DNA of 64,000 nt from Lentzea nigeriaca (GCF_016907955.1 NZ_JAFBCX010000004.1:372001-436000); one strand, 5' to 3'; shown: positions 1 through 8,560, counted from the stretch's first letter. Program-made: numbers and translations. The notes: generated by a model not told the origin, from the sequence alone.

Positions 1-315
1 TGCGAGGTCGACCTGCGCGTGGGCGGCAAGTGGCGCTACGGCTGGGCCCAGGCAGACGGTTCCGGCGCGTTCGAGATGCACGGCGAATACCAGGAAGTCT
101 CGCCTCATTCGCGGATCGTCCACACCGAACACTTCGAGGACAACCCGCCTGCCGTGACAACGGTCGAGTTCGTCGAGTCCGGCGGCCAGACGACGATGAC
201 GACCGCGATGCGTCTGGTGTCGCAGGAGGCTCGCGACGCGGTGCTGGCCACCGGGATGGCTGACGGCGCGGGCCGTTCGTACGAGCGCCTGGGCGAGGTT
301 CTCGCGACGCTGTGA
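1..315 (+). CDS. SRPBCC / AHSA1-family protein (5' truncated)
   Basis: The frame is open from the first base, so the N-terminus lies outside the window. The visible 104 residues are the C-terminal half of an SRPBCC (START-like, AHSA1) domain: a G-G-K-W-R-Y strand, a central E-Y-Q-E-V-S-P-x-x-R-I-V-H-T-E strand typical of AHSA1-like proteins, and a C-terminal helix G-A-G-R-S-Y-E-R-L that closes the hydrophobic pocket in this fold. Such proteins bind small hydrophobic ligands and often sit beside ArsR regulators, but the neighbouring gene cannot be seen here. No substrate can be inferred. The family call is firm; the function is unknown. Confidence 0.8.
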   Translation, partial: CEVDLRVGGKWRYGWAQADGSGAFEMHGEYQEVSPHSRIVHTEHFEDNPPAVTTVEFVESGGQTTMTTAMRLVSQEARDAVLATGMADGAGRSYERLGEVLATL

Positions 316-409
316 TTCGTCCACTTCGGACGTTTACGCGGAGCGTAGTCACCGGCCGTGGCCGCGGGTCCTCCGGTTGGGAACGTTGTGGGCGGTTACG
401 TTCGGCCTC

Positions 410-544
410 ATGGGACGTTTCCTCGGTTTCCTCGGAGCCGTGGCCCTCATGCTCGGCTTCGCGGTGCTCTCCGCCCCGCTGGCCAACGCGACGGTCGGTG
501 CTCGCTGGCAGATCGCGCCGTACCCGTCCGAGACCGGTCGCTGA
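410..544 (+). CDS. Short secreted or membrane peptide (44 aa)
   Basis: An ATG frame of 44 codons encodes a hydrophobic N-terminal segment (about residues 4-22) followed by S-A-P-L-A-N-A, which resembles a signal-peptidase I site. That would leave a mature tail of about 17 residues. No clear Shine-Dalgarno sequence is visible, and the segment lies alone between the SRPBCC gene and the synthetase. It could be a genuine small exported peptide or chance coding in GC-rich DNA. The good signal-peptide shape is the only support. Confidence 0.35.
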   Translation: MGRFLGFLGAVALMLGFAVLSAPLANATVGARWQIAPYPSETGR

Positions 545-661
545 CGCCTGAGTCGTCCTGCGTGCTGGGCGCCAAGGGGTGCGATCGGTGACGCGATCGG
601 CACGTGCGTGGCTGCTTAGTGGCTATGCCACCCGACGTGGCCTGTAATGCTCGTCGCGCGG

Positions 662-700
662 CTCCCGATCAAAGGCGTGCACCGCCACCGAGATCGGGAG
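662..700 (+). promoter_or_regulatory. Hairpin overlapping the ribosome-binding site of the RelA/SpoT-type gene
   Basis: CTCCCGATC at 662-670 and GATCGGGAG at 692-700 form a perfect 9-bp inverted repeat with a 21-nt loop. The right arm contains GGGAG, the best Shine-Dalgarno sequence for the GTG start at 707. If transcribed, the hairpin would hide the ribosome-binding site and could lower or control translation. The pairing is seen directly; the control role is inferred. Confidence 0.45.
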
Positions 701-706
701 CCCGCA

Positions 707-1776
707 GTGACGTCGCCGAACTGGAAGGCCCGGTACGCCGAGATCCGCCCGACGTACGAGGCCTACGAGAAGAAGCTGCGCGAACTCGTCACCACGGTGC
801 TGGAGCACGCGAAGATCGACGTCGTCCAGGTCGAGGGCCGGGTCAAGACGGTGGACAGCTTCGCCGAGAAGATCAGCCGCAAGTCCGGCAAGTACGCCGA
901 CCCGCTCAAGGACATGACCGACCTCGTCGGCCTGCGGATCATCGCGTACTACGTCGAGGACGTCGACAAGATCGTCTCGTTGCTGCGCAACGAGTTCAGG
1001 TGATCGAGGAGCACTCGGCGAACAAGCAGAGCGAGCTGGCACCAGACCAGTTCGGCTACATGTCCGACCACCTGATTACCCGCATCGGCAGCAGAGGGGC
1101 GTGGCCGGAGTGGGCGAACTACGCCGAGATTCCAGTCGAGTTCCAGGTGCGCACGACGTTGCAGCACGCGTGGGCCGCGGTGAACCACAAGCTGAGCTAC
1201 AAGCGGGTCGAAGAGGTGCCGACCGCCTTGCAGCGCAGGCTGTTCCGGTTGAGCGCGCTGTTCGAGATGGCGGACGAGCAGTTCTCCGCGATCAGGAAGG
1301 CCGCCGCCGAACTGTCCGACGAGTACTCGGACAACGTGAAGCAGGGCAACCTCGACATCGAGATCGACGCCGACTCTGTCGACGCCTACATCCAGAACAG
1401 CGCCAAGGTCCGCGGCATCATGGCCGCCGCGGTGAAACGTGGGTTCGTGCTGAGCCCGGTCGACGGCCCAGGGGTCGAACAGCCCCGGAGCAGCCTCCTT
1501 CGACTCCTCGACTTCCTTCAGGTCAGGACCATCGGGCAGTTCGACGCCCTCCTGCCGGAGGTGGCCGAAGCCGCCGAGGCCTTGGCCATGAGAAAACAGG
1601 TACACAGGGAAATCTGCCCTGAACTGCATCTGCGCAGCGACGCCGCGGAGCACGAGATCCTCATCATCCTGCTGCTTCTGTACTACGACGTCCCTCAGTC
1701 GCTGTTTAGCACCATTTACAACGCTGGCTGGGAGTTCTTCCTCGAGACCAGGACGCGGTCGAGGAACCGGCAATGA
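707..1776 (+). pseudogene. RelA/SpoT-type GTP pyrophosphokinase domain protein, frameshifted
   Basis: Two overlapping frames together encode one small alarmone-synthetase-like protein of about 356 residues. The first frame (707 to 1003) carries the N-terminal helices and K-D-M-T-D-L-V-G-L-R-I-I-A-Y-Y, ending N-E-F-R-stop. The frame that continues at about 1001 begins V-I-E-E-H-S and contains F-G-Y-M-S-D-H and E-F-Q-V-R-T-T-L-Q-H-A-W-A-A-V-N-H, both characteristic of the synthetase domain. Restoring one base, probably a G in the GG at 999-1000, joins them. No slippery heptamer is visible, so a real mutation or a homopolymer sequencing error is likelier than programmed shifting. If intact it would make (p)ppGpp-like alarmones. 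The start at 707 follows GGGAG at 696-700. Confidence 0.75.
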
Positions 1777-1807
1777 CCGGCTGCTTCCGCGCGGAGTAGC
1801 TTGGTCG

Positions 1808-1820
1808 CTGTACAGAACTG
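1808..1820. promoter_or_regulatory. Operator-like site upstream of the gntR gene
   Basis: CTGTACAGAAC at 1808-1818 repeats 11 of the 14 bases of the perfect palindrome at 2648-2661 beyond the same gene. It lies 23 bp before the GntR start, a suitable place for autoregulation. The site match is seen in the sequence; binding by the adjacent GntR protein is inferred. Confidence 0.5.
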
Positions 1821-1842
1821 CGGCTCACCGAGGAGATGGCTC

Positions 1843-2607
1843 ATGACCGACAACGCCCGGCCAGGGCGCGTTGGCTATCGGGACATCGCGAACGACCTGA
1901 GGCAGCAGATCGACTCCGGCGAGCTACCGCCCGGCAGCCGCGTTCCTGGCGAGAACGATCTCGTGAGCCGGTACGGCGTGGAGCAGCCAACCGCTCGTCG
2001 GGCGTTGGACGAGCTGAAGAACGAAGGCTTGATCGTCGCCAAGCGCGGCTCCGGAACGTTCGTCCGCGAGTTCAAGCCGATCAGGCGCGTGTCGCCAGAC
2101 CGGTTGCAGGCCAGCACCTCATGGGGATCGGGCCAGGCGATCTGGTCCACCGACATCGGTACGCGCCCGAGGACCGAGGGCGTCACGGTCGACATGGAAG
2201 TCCCACCAACCCACGTCTCCGAGGTGCTGAACCTCGATGACGGCGCACGCGTCGTGACCCGACGACGCAGGTACGTGGTTGATGACAAGCCTGTGCAGCT
2301 CGCGACCTCCTACTATCCGGAAGTACTTGTCGCCGGTTCCGCGATCACCGAGATCGACACCGGAGAAGGCGGCGCATACGCCCGCCTCAGGGAACTCGGT
2401 TACGAGCCCACGAAATTCCGTGAAGAGCTGCGCAGCCGCATGCCGCGCGACACCGAGCGCAAGGCCCTCGACCTCGCTCAGGGCACACCGGTCATCTTGA
2501 TCGTGCGGACCGCGTACACCGCCGATGGTCAGCCAGTCGAGGTCAACGAGATGGTCCTCGACTCAGCGGCCTACGTGCTCGAGTACAAGTTCACCGCTCA
2601 CAACTGA
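1843..2607 (+). CDS. GntR-family transcriptional regulator, HutC/UTRA type
   Basis: The 254-residue protein has an N-terminal winged helix (residues about 10-76: Y-R-D-I-A-N-D-L-R-Q-Q-I, then the recognition segment P-T-A-R-R-A-L-D-E-L and wing R-G-S-G-T-F-V). A C-terminal UTRA-like ligand domain contains the E-E-L-R-S-R-M-P segment and ends with the usual V-N-E-M-V-L-D strand. The ATG at 1843 is preceded by AGGAG at 1831-1835. Related palindromes occur just upstream and just downstream, so the protein probably represses itself and the next gene. The ligand cannot be told from the sequence. The family is clear. Confidence 0.93.
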   Translation: MTDNARPGRVGYRDIANDLRQQIDSGELPPGSRVPGENDLVSRYGVEQPTARRALDELKNEGLIVAKRGSGTFVREFKPIRRVSPDRLQASTSWGSGQAIWSTDIGTRPRTEGVTVDMEVPPTHVSEVLNLDDGARVVTRRRRYVVDDKPVQLATSYYPEVLVAGSAITEIDTGEGGAYARLRELGYEPTKFREELRSRMPRDTERKALDLAQGTPVILIVRTAYTADGQPVEVNEMVLDSAAYVLEYKFTAHN

Positions 2608-2614
2608 CTTGCAC

Positions 2615-2661
2615 TTCTATACAGAACTGCTTCACTGTCAGTGACAGGTTCTGTACAGAAC
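2615..2661. promoter_or_regulatory. Tandem GntR-type operators before the zinc-ribbon gene
   Basis: Two copies of the motif seen upstream of gntR lie here: TTCTATACAGAAC at 2615-2627, imperfect by one base, and GTTCTGTACAGAAC at 2648-2661, a perfect 14-bp palindrome. Between them is a further near-palindrome around 2635-2647. The perfect copy ends 11 bp before the next ATG, so bound protein would block initiation of that gene. Three matching sites around one regulator make a small self-contained switch likely. Confidence 0.6.
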
Positions 2662-2672
2662 AGGTGGTCGTC

Positions 2673-3308
2673 ATGTCGAGCAGCATCGCGCCGTACATCA
2701 CCGCGTGGAGTGGCGAGCAAGATCTGCCCTGCACGTTGGTGGAGCGGCCGGATCACAGCATCGGGTATGCCAACGAGTTGCTGAACGACCGGGATCGACA
2801 TGGTGTCTTGTGGCGCCAGACAGCGTTGCGCCATCGAGTCGGACGGCCCGAGTTCACCAGGGTTCATCCGCTGCGACAACGGCGTGCGATGGAACTGTTG
2901 CTGTGCCAGGTTTGCGGTGGACCGGCGGATCAGACCGACGACGGAGTCCTGTGGCTGCAACGGGATCACAGCGACGACTGGCCTGACTGGCCAAATGGAA
3001 TGGCGTCGGTGGAGCCACCGGTGTGCAGGCCGTGCGTTCCGGTGGCGCGGCGAACGTGTCCGGCGTTGCGTGGTGGAGCCGTGGCTGTTCGCGTCAGGGA
3101 ATGTCCGATCGCAGGGGTGCGTGGCGTGCTCTACCAACAGAGCGTGCTCGGTCCGGCCGCGGCCGCAGCGGGGAACTTCGCCTACAGCGACCCTGCGGTG
3201 CGACGGGTTCTGGCGTCCGCGCTGATTCGCGAACTGCGCGGCTGCACCGTTGTTTCGTTCGAGGAGCCGGAGTTGACCGGCTCCTCGCTCCACGAACTCA
3301 GCCGTTGA
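2673..3308 (+). CDS. Conserved actinobacterial protein with two Cys pairs (possible zinc ribbon)
   Basis: This 211-residue protein of unknown function has C-Q-V-C-G-G-P near residue 74 and P-P-V-C-R-P-C near residue 114. Such C-x2-C pairs often bind one zinc. The remainder is mixed alpha/beta without a signal peptide or membrane segment. The ATG at 2673 follows AGGTGG; a GTG nine bases earlier is possible. It is preceded immediately by two operator-like palindromes and by the gntR gene, so it is likely the regulated target of that repressor. Its 3' end overlaps the convergent acyl-CoA dehydrogenase gene by 11 bp. Confidence 0.7.
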   Translation: MSSSIAPYITAWSGEQDLPCTLVERPDHSIGYANELLNDRDRHGVLWRQTALRHRVGRPEFTRVHPLRQRRAMELLLCQVCGGPADQTDDGVLWLQRDHSDDWPDWPNGMASVEPPVCRPCVPVARRTCPALRGGAVAVRVRECPIAGVRGVLYQQSVLGPAAAAAGNFAYSDPAVRRVLASALIRELRGCTVVSFEEPELTGSSLHELSR

Positions 3309-4461
3309 GCACGGCGCGCGACATGACAACCCGCTGGATCTGGTTCGTGCCCTCGTAGATCTGCGTGATCTTCGCGTCCCGCATCATCCGCTCCACCGGG
3401 AAGTCCCGCGTGTACCCGGCCCCACCGAAGAGCTGCACCGCATCCGTCGTGACCTCCATGGCCACGTCGGAGGCGAAGCACTTGGCGGCAGCGGTGATGA
3501 AGCCGATGTTCGGCTCGCCGCGCTCGGCCTTGGCAGCGGCGACGTAGACCATGTGCCGGGCGGCCTCGATCTTCATGGCCATGTCGGCGAGCATGAACTG
3601 CACGCCCTGGAAGTCCGAAATGGACTTTCCGAACTGCTTGCGGTCCTTGACGTACGCGACCGCGGCCTCCAACGCACCCTGCGCGATGCCGACAGCCTGC
3701 GCACCGATCGTCGGACGCGTGTGGTCCAGGGTGCGAAGAGCGGTCTTCAGGCCCGTGCCCGGCTCGCCGATGATGCGGTTGGCGGGAATCGTGCAGTTCT
3801 CGAAGTAGATCTCGCGGGTCGGCGAGCCCTTGATGCCGAGCTTGCGCTCCTTCGGGCCCACCGAGAAGCCAGGGTCGTCCTTGTGCACGACGAACGCCGA
3901 GATGCCGGCAGACTTCTTCGCGGCGTTGGGGTCCGTCACCGCCATGACCGTGTACCAGGTGGACTCGCCTGCGTTGGTGATCCAGCACTTGGTGCCGTTC
4001 AGCACCCACTCATCGCCGCTCAGAACGGCCCGCGTGCGCATCGAGGCGGTGTCGGAGCCCGCCTCTCGCTCGGACAGGGCGTAGGACGCCATGGCCTCGC
4101 CGGAGGCGATGGACGGCATGACGAGTTGCTTCAGCTCTTCGGAGGCCGACAGGAGGATCGGCATGGTGCCGAGCTTGTTCACCGCCGGGATCAGGGACGA
4201 GGACGCGCAGACGCGGGCCACTTCCTCGATGACGATGCAGGTGGCGACAGAGTCGGCGCCCTGGCCGTCGTAGGACTCGGGGACGTGGACGGCGGCGAAG
4301 CCCGCCTTGACCAACGCGTTGTGGGCCTCGACGGGGAAGCGCTCGTTCTCGTCGACCTCGGCCGCGAACGGCTTGATCTCCTTCTCGGCGAGCGAGCGGA
4401 CGGCCTCTCGCAGCGCCTCGTGCTCCTCGGCGAGCTGGTAGGTGCCGAAGCTCGGGTTCAC
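3298..4461 (-). CDS. fadE25: Acyl-CoA dehydrogenase (FadE25-like)
   Basis: The 387-residue protein is a complete acyl-CoA dehydrogenase, an FAD enzyme making the alpha,beta double bond in fatty or branched acyl-CoA. Visible signatures are the central Y-A-L-S-E-R-E-A-G-S-D and W-I-T-N-A flavin-binding segments, R-K-Q-F-G-K-S-I in the C-terminal helical domain, and Q-L-F-G-G-A-G-Y followed by R-D-A-K-I-T-Q-I-Y-E-G-T-N, which carries the usual catalytic glutamate. The GTG start is preceded by GGAGG. It follows purK and purE on the same strand, the order I know from M. tuberculosis Rv3276c-Rv3274c, which supports the FadE25 name. The exact substrate is not shown. Confidence 0.9.
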   Translation of the reverse strand: MNPSFGTYQLAEEHEALREAVRSLAEKEIKPFAAEVDENERFPVEAHNALVKAGFAAVHVPESYDGQGADSVATCIVIEEVARVCASSSLIPAVNKLGTMPILLSASEELKQLVMPSIASGEAMASYALSEREAGSDTASMRTRAVLSGDEWVLNGTKCWITNAGESTWYTVMAVTDPNAAKKSAGISAFVVHKDDPGFSVGPKERKLGIKGSPTREIYFENCTIPANRIIGEPGTGLKTALRTLDHTRPTIGAQAVGIAQGALEAAVAYVKDRKQFGKSISDFQGVQFMLADMAMKIEAARHMVYVAAAKAERGEPNIGFITAAAKCFASDVAMEVTTDAVQLFGGAGYTRDFPVERMMRDAKITQIYEGTNQIQRVVMSRAVLNG

Positions 4462-4539
4462 CTTGTTACCTCCGGGTAGCTGGTACTCAGCACGATGTTA
4501 GCGCCCGTTTACCAGGGGCGCCGGTGTGCTGTTGAGCAC

Positions 4540-5028
4540 TCAGAGGGACTTCTGCAGCGCCGCGTCCTTGTCTAGTACGAGCTGCTCGAGTTCCGCCTGG
4601 AAGCGGGCCATGCGCTCCTGCAACTTCACGTCCGAAGACGCCAGCACGCGGACGGCCAGCAGGCCTGCGTTGCGGGCACCACCGACTGAGACGGTGGCCA
4701 CCGGGACGCCTGCGGGCATCTGCACGATCGAGAGCAGGGAGTCCATGCCGTCGAGGTACTTCAGCGGTACCGGGACGCCGATGACCGGGAGCACGGTGGC
4801 GGAGGCGACCATGCCGGGGAGGTGGGCGGCCCCGCCGGCACCCGCGATGATCACGCGAAGACCCCGGGAAGCCGCGGACGTCGCGTAGTCGAGCATGCGC
4901 TGCGGGGTGCGGTGGGCGGAGACGACGCTCACCTCGAACGAGACGCCGAACTCGGTGAGCGCCTCGGTCGCGGCCTTCATCACCGGCCAGTCCGAGTCGC
5001 TGCCCATGATCACGCCAACCTGAGTCAC
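4540..5028 (-). CDS. purE: N5-carboxyaminoimidazole ribonucleotide mutase
   Basis: PurE moves the carboxyl group of N5-CAIR to C4, giving CAIR in purine synthesis. The 162-residue length is normal. Clear motifs are G-S-D-S-D-W-P at residues 9-15, S-A-H-R-T-P at 37-42 with the active-site His, and [11 protein letters not shown] around residue 70. The GTG start overlaps the purK stop by four bases (5025-5028), so the two are translationally coupled. Together they form the ATP-dependent two-step route from AIR to CAIR. Confidence 0.96.
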   Translation of the reverse strand: MTQVGVIMGSDSDWPVMKAATEALTEFGVSFEVSVVSAHRTPQRMLDYATSAASRGLRVIIAGAGGAAHLPGMVASATVLPVIGVPVPLKYLDGMDSLLSIVQMPAGVPVATVSVGGARNAGLLAVRVLASSDVKLQERMARFQAELEQLVLDKDAALQKSL

Positions 5029-6212
5029 TCCGCACTCCCGTGAATGTCGTAGCCGTCTGACCAAACGCCGGTGGACAACCAGTCCGCGGCCAGCCGCGCG
5101 CGCTGCCGGACCGACGTCATGTCGTTGCCGAGGAACGTGACGTGGCCGATTTTGCGGCCCGGCCGTTCCTCCTTGCCGTAGAGATGCACGTGCGCGTCCG
5201 GGAAACGCGCGAACAGGTGGTGCACGCGCTCGTCCGGGCCCATCGCGGGCGGTTCGGCCGCGCCCAGCACGTTCGCCATCACCACGGCGGGCGCCATCAG
5301 GTCGGTGCGGCCCAGCGGGTAGTCCAGGACGGCGCGCAGGTGCTGTTCGAACTGGGACGTGCGCGCGCCCTCGATCGACCAGTGGCCCGAGTTGTGGGGG
5401 CGCATCGCGAGCTCGTTCACGACGACGCCGTCCGCGGTCTCGAACAGCTCGACGGCCAGCACGCCCACGACGCCCAGCGCTTCGGCGACCTTCAGGGCCA
5501 GTTCCTGGGCGGCGGCACCGTCCAACGAGGGCGCCGGCGCGAGCACCTCGACGCAGATGCCCTCGGACTGCACGGTCTCGACGACCGGCCACGCCGCGCC
5601 CTGCCCGAACGGCGAGCGCGCGACCACGGCCGCCAGTTCGCGGCGCATCGGCACGCACTGCTCGACCATCAGCGGCGTCCCGGCCTCCAGCAGCTCCGGG
5701 ACGACGAGCTCGGCGCTGTGCGGCTGGTTCAGCATCCACACGCCACGCCCGTCGTAGCCGCCGCGGACCGCCTTCAGCACGCACGGCCAGCCGTGCGCCG
5801 CACCGAAACGAAGAACGTCGCGGACCTCGTGCACCTCCGCGAACGGCGGCACCGGCAGCCCCAGCTCCGCCAGCCGCACGCGCATCTTCAGCTTGTCCTG
5901 CGCGTACTGCAGCGCGTCCGGACCGGGATGCACCTTCACGCCCTCCGCGACCAGCGCTCGCAGGTGCTCCTGCGGGACGTGCTCGTGGTCGAACGTGACG
6001 ACCTCGCAGCCCTTCGCGAACGCGCGCAACGCGTCCAGGTCGGTGTGCGTGCCGAGCACCACGTCCCGCGCGACGAGCGCGGCGGGGTCGTTCTCGGAGA
6101 CGGCGAGCACGCGAAGCGACTGGCCGAGCGGGATCGCGGCCTGGTGCGTCATGCGGGCGAGCTGCCCGCCGCCGATCATGCCGACGACGGGGAGACGGGT
6201 ACGGGAGTCCAC
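5025..6212 (-). CDS. purK: N5-carboxyaminoimidazole ribonucleotide synthase
   Basis: PurK uses ATP and bicarbonate to carboxylate AIR on N5. The 395-residue protein has the ATP-grasp layout: [13 protein letters not shown] at the N-terminus, L-P-V-P-P-F-A-E-V before the grasp domain, [13 protein letters not shown] for the ATP loop, and [13 protein letters not shown] metal and substrate residues. The gene is first in the purK-purE pair and starts at ATG 6212, close to a terminator-like hairpin of the preceding operon. There is nothing atypical in length or motifs. Confidence 0.96.
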   Translation of the reverse strand: MDSRTRLPVVGMIGGGQLARMTHQAAIPLGQSLRVLAVSENDPAALVARDVVLGTHTDLDALRAFAKGCEVVTFDHEHVPQEHLRALVAEGVKVHPGPDALQYAQDKLKMRVRLAELGLPVPPFAEVHEVRDVLRFGAAHGWPCVLKAVRGGYDGRGVWMLNQPHSAELVVPELLEAGTPLMVEQCVPMRRELAAVVARSPFGQGAAWPVVETVQSEGICVEVLAPAPSLDGAAAQELALKVAEALGVVGVLAVELFETADGVVVNELAMRPHNSGHWSIEGARTSQFEQHLRAVLDYPLGRTDLMAPAVVMANVLGAAEPPAMGPDERVHHLFARFPDAHVHLYGKEERPGRKIGHVTFLGNDMTSVRQRARLAADWLSTGVWSDGYDIHGSAE

Positions 6213-6260
6213 GGTTCAGGCATCCTACCTGCGGCTTCTTCCGCGCTCACCAGCAGCCGA

Positions 6261-6301
6261 CCTGCCGGACGGCCCCACCCCCAGCGGGACCGTCCGGCAG
6301 G
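6261..6301 (-). terminator. Strong hairpin after the ABC transporter operon
   Basis: CCTGCCGGACGG at 6261-6272 pairs perfectly with 6290-6301 (12 bp, loop of 17 nt). It lies just past the stop of the permease gene in the minus direction and before purK. No T-run follows, which is common for actinomycete terminators. Its position makes it the probable end of the ytrA-like/ABC operon. Confidence 0.6.
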
Positions 6302-6306
6302 CCCGG

Positions 6307-7239
6307 CTACCCCTGTGCGGCGGCAGGCTCCGAGGCGGGCACGGGCTCGACCTCGGAGGTGATGCGGCGGTGGGAACGCGACGGCTTCCACCCGCCGCCG
6401 TGGCGCAGCAGCCGGAACGTCAGCGCGAACAGCACCGCGGCGAGCACCACGTACAGCCCGAACTCGATGTAGCGGAAGGCCGCGATCCGCTCGACCGGCT
6501 GGAACTCGACATAGGTCCCGATGGCGCCGCCCCAGCTGCGCATGCAGCTGTTCGGGTTCGACAACGTCGCGCACACGTCCGGCACGCCGACCGGGTTCAG
6601 GTCCTTGCCGATGAACCCGTTGCCGAGTTCGACAGCACCTACCGGGACCACCGGGGTGCTGTCCCAACGGGCAACGCTGCGGCTCACCGGCAGGTAGTGG
6701 TCGCGCAGGAGCACGGTCAGCAGGGTGCGGGACAGCGTGTACATCACGAGCGTCGCCGCCATCGCCGTCACGACGTGCCTGCTGAGCAGGCCGATGAGCA
6801 CGCCGAGTGCCAGGCCGTAGAGCGCGTAGCCCGCCTGCACGGCCGGGTGGCCCTCGAACGCCGACCACGCCTTGTTGTCACCCACGTGCCCGTCGCCGAT
6901 CCCGGCGACGGCGCCGAGGACGACAGCCAGGACGCCGAGCACGAGTGCCTTGCCCCGCAACCACTTCACGGGACTCACGTCCTGGCCCCACGCCACGAAG
7001 TAGGTGCGCTCCTCCAGCTCGCGGGCGATCAGCGGGGCGCCCCAGAACACACCGATCACGCCACCGAACGACAGCTGCACCATGAGCCCGTAGAAGCCGC
7101 TCATCGGCATCGAGTCGATGGACGTCTGCTTTCTCACCTCCGCCGAGAGAAGCCCGTAGGCGGCGGCCATGACGAGGATCGCGGAACCGATGATCGTCCA
7201 CCGGTGCTGACGCCAGGTCAGCCAGACGAACGCGCTCAC
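6307..7239 (-). CDS. ABC transporter permease
   Basis: This 310-residue membrane protein begins F-V-W-L-T-W-R-Q-H-R, the usual opening of YtrC/ABC-2-like permeases in actinomycetes. It has about six hydrophobic helices: near residues 15-35, 55-75, 100-125, 145-170, 180-200 and one near the C-terminus. A long loop between the last two holds two Cys (D-V-C and N-S-C). It partners the ATPase encoded just upstream, whose stop overlaps this GTG start by four bases. The substrate or direction is unknown; YtrA-linked ABC systems are often induced by cell-wall antibiotics. Confidence 0.85.
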   Translation of the reverse strand: MSAFVWLTWRQHRWTIIGSAILVMAAAYGLLSAEVRKQTSIDSMPMSGFYGLMVQLSFGGVIGVFWGAPLIARELEERTYFVAWGQDVSPVKWLRGKALVLGVLAVVLGAVAGIGDGHVGDNKAWSAFEGHPAVQAGYALYGLALGVLIGLLSRHVVTAMAATLVMYTLSRTLLTVLLRDHYLPVSRSVARWDSTPVVPVGAVELGNGFIGKDLNPVGVPDVCATLSNPNSCMRSWGGAIGTYVEFQPVERIAAFRYIEFGLYVVLAAVLFALTFRLLRHGGGWKPSRSHRRITSEVEPVPASEPAAAQG

Positions 7240-8030
7240 GCGGCACGCTCCAGGTGCGCCACGACCAGCTCCTCCAGCGTCACGTACCGCGCGGTCCACG
7301 GCTCGGCGATCTGCGTGCCGCCGGAACGCACGAGGTACTGCGACTGCGTCTTGCCGTGCTTCGCCAGCACCACAGGTCCTTCCACAGGGGATTCCGAGTC
7401 ACGTGGACCCGTGTAGAGAACGTGCTCTTCCAGCAGTTCGTCGGTGTCGCCGTCGAGGAGCAGGCGTCCGCCGGCGAGCAGCAGCAACCTGTCGGCGACG
7501 CCACCGATCTCCGCGACGACGTGCGTGGAGAAGATCAGCGTCATGCCGTTGTCGCTGACCTCGGTCAGCAGCTCTCGCATGACCTTCCGGCGCGCGAGAG
7601 GGTCCAGTTCGGACAGCGGCTCGTCCAGCATCAGCACGTCGGGGCGCGATCCCAGCGCCAACGCGAGGGTCACGTGCGTCCGCTGGCCGCCGGAGAGGTC
7701 TTCGATCGGCAGCTTGCGCGGCACCTTGAACCTGGCGAGCCACTCGTCGGCGCGCTCGTTGTCCCAGACGTTGTTCATGCGGCGGCCGAACTGCAGGACG
7801 TCGGCGACGTTGAAGTTCTTGTACATCGGCTTGTGCTGCGGCACGTAGGCAACGCGGCCCGCGATCGACGTGTGCCCCGACTCCGGCGGCAGGTGACCGG
7901 CCAGCACGTTCAGCAACGTCGACTTGCCTGAGCCGTTGGCTCCCACGAGTGCCGTGACACTGCCCGGCGGCAGCTCGAAGGAGACGTCGTGCACCGCCCA
8001 CTTCCACACTTCGGCCGCGACCACGCTCAT
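7236..8030 (-). CDS. ABC transporter ATP-binding protein
   Basis: This 264-residue ATPase has Walker A G-A-N-G-S-G-K-S-T at residues 30-38, a Q-loop (Y-V-P-Q-H), the signature L-S-G-G-Q-R, Walker B V-L-M-L-D-E-P followed by L-S-E-L-D, and the H-loop F-S-T-H-V. A C-terminal extension of about 60 residues follows the ATPase fold. The ATG start follows GGGGAG and overlaps the stop of the GntR/YtrA-type gene (ATGA), while its own stop overlaps the permease start. It energises the adjacent permease in a regulator-ATPase-permease operon. Confidence 0.94.
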   Translation of the reverse strand: MSVVAAEVWKWAVHDVSFELPPGSVTALVGANGSGKSTLLNVLAGHLPPESGHTSIAGRVAYVPQHKPMYKNFNVADVLQFGRRMNNVWDNERADEWLARFKVPRKLPIEDLSGGQRTHVTLALALGSRPDVLMLDEPLSELDPLARRKVMRELLTEVSDNGMTLIFSTHVVAEIGGVADRLLLLAGGRLLLDGDTDELLEEHVLYTGPRDSESPVEGPVVLAKHGKTQSQYLVRSGGTQIAEPWTARYVTLEELVVAHLERAA

Positions 8031-8407
8031 TGCGCTCCCCCACTCAGCACCTCGCGCAGCAGCGCGTAGATGTCCTCGTCCTCCAACCCGGCGGAGCGTG
8101 CCTCCGTGACCCAGACGGCGAGCGTGGCCCGCAGCGGGTCGAAGTCCTCGGGGGCGGCGGACCCCGGAGACGCCTTGACGAAGGTGCCGGAGCCCTGACG
8201 GGCTTCGACGAGGCCCGCGAGCTCCAGCTCGCGGTACGCCTTGAGCACGGTGTTCGCGTTCACGCCGCTCGTCGCGACGACGTCGCGGACCGTCGGCAGG
8301 CGATCGCCCGGTTGCAACCAACCGAGCCTCAAGGCCTCCCTGACCTGCTGCCCCAGCTGCAGGTACGCGGGAAGGCCGCTGCCACGGTCGACGTGGAACT
8401 CGACCAC
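8027..8407 (-). CDS. YtrA-subfamily GntR regulator
   Basis: A short 126-residue GntR protein: winged helix at residues 10-78 (Y-L-Q-L-G-Q-Q-V-R-E-A-L; T-V-R-D-V-V-A-T-S-G-V-N; wing R-Q-G-S-G-T-F-V) and only a short helical tail, the hallmark of the YtrA group. These regulators sit first in ABC transporter operons and repress them, as the layout here shows. GTG start follows GGGGAG. An inverted repeat at 8421-8450 lies just upstream and is the probable operator. The inducer is not evident. Confidence 0.9.
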   Translation of the reverse strand: MVEFHVDRGSGLPAYLQLGQQVREALRLGWLQPGDRLPTVRDVVATSGVNANTVLKAYRELELAGLVEARQGSGTFVKASPGSAAPEDFDPLRATLAVWVTEARSAGLEDEDIYALLREVLSGGAQ

Positions 8408-8420
8408 ACACGCTCCCCAG

Positions 8421-8450
8421 ATTGTTCTACTGAACTAAGACAATAGAACA
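8421..8450. promoter_or_regulatory. Candidate YtrA-type operator
   Basis: TGTTCTA at 8423-8429 and TAGAACA at 8444-8450 form a perfect 7-bp inverted repeat with a 14-bp spacer. An overlapping ATTGT/ACAAT repeat lies at 8421-8425 and 8440-8444. The AT-rich patch stands out from the surrounding GC-rich DNA and lies 14 bp from the first gene of the operon. Autorepression is inferred. Confidence 0.5.
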
Positions 8451-8471
8451 CTTCTCCGCGTGCTGAAAAGT

Positions 8472-8518
8472 ACGCGGGGAGCTTTCGTACTCTCCTGGCG
8501 TACGAAAGGGCCCCGCGT
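8472..8518 (-). terminator. Hairpin terminator after the GGDEF-like gene
   Basis: Two stacked stems pair: ACGCGGGG (8472-8479) with CCCCGCGT (8511-8518), and CTTTCGTAC (8482-8490) with GTACGAAAG (8500-8508), leaving a 9-nt loop. On the minus strand the stem is followed by ACTTTTC, a short T-run. It separates the upstream GGDEF-like gene from the ABC operon. Confidence 0.75.
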
Positions 8519-8560
8519 GCGGTGGGGAACGGGGAGTGTCGGGCGCGGGACAGGGGTGAG

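Noticed and set aside
990-1010. Programmed -1 frameshift in the alarmone synthetase
   Set aside because: No X-XXY-YYZ slippery heptamer or following stem is visible; a one-base loss in a short G-run explains it.
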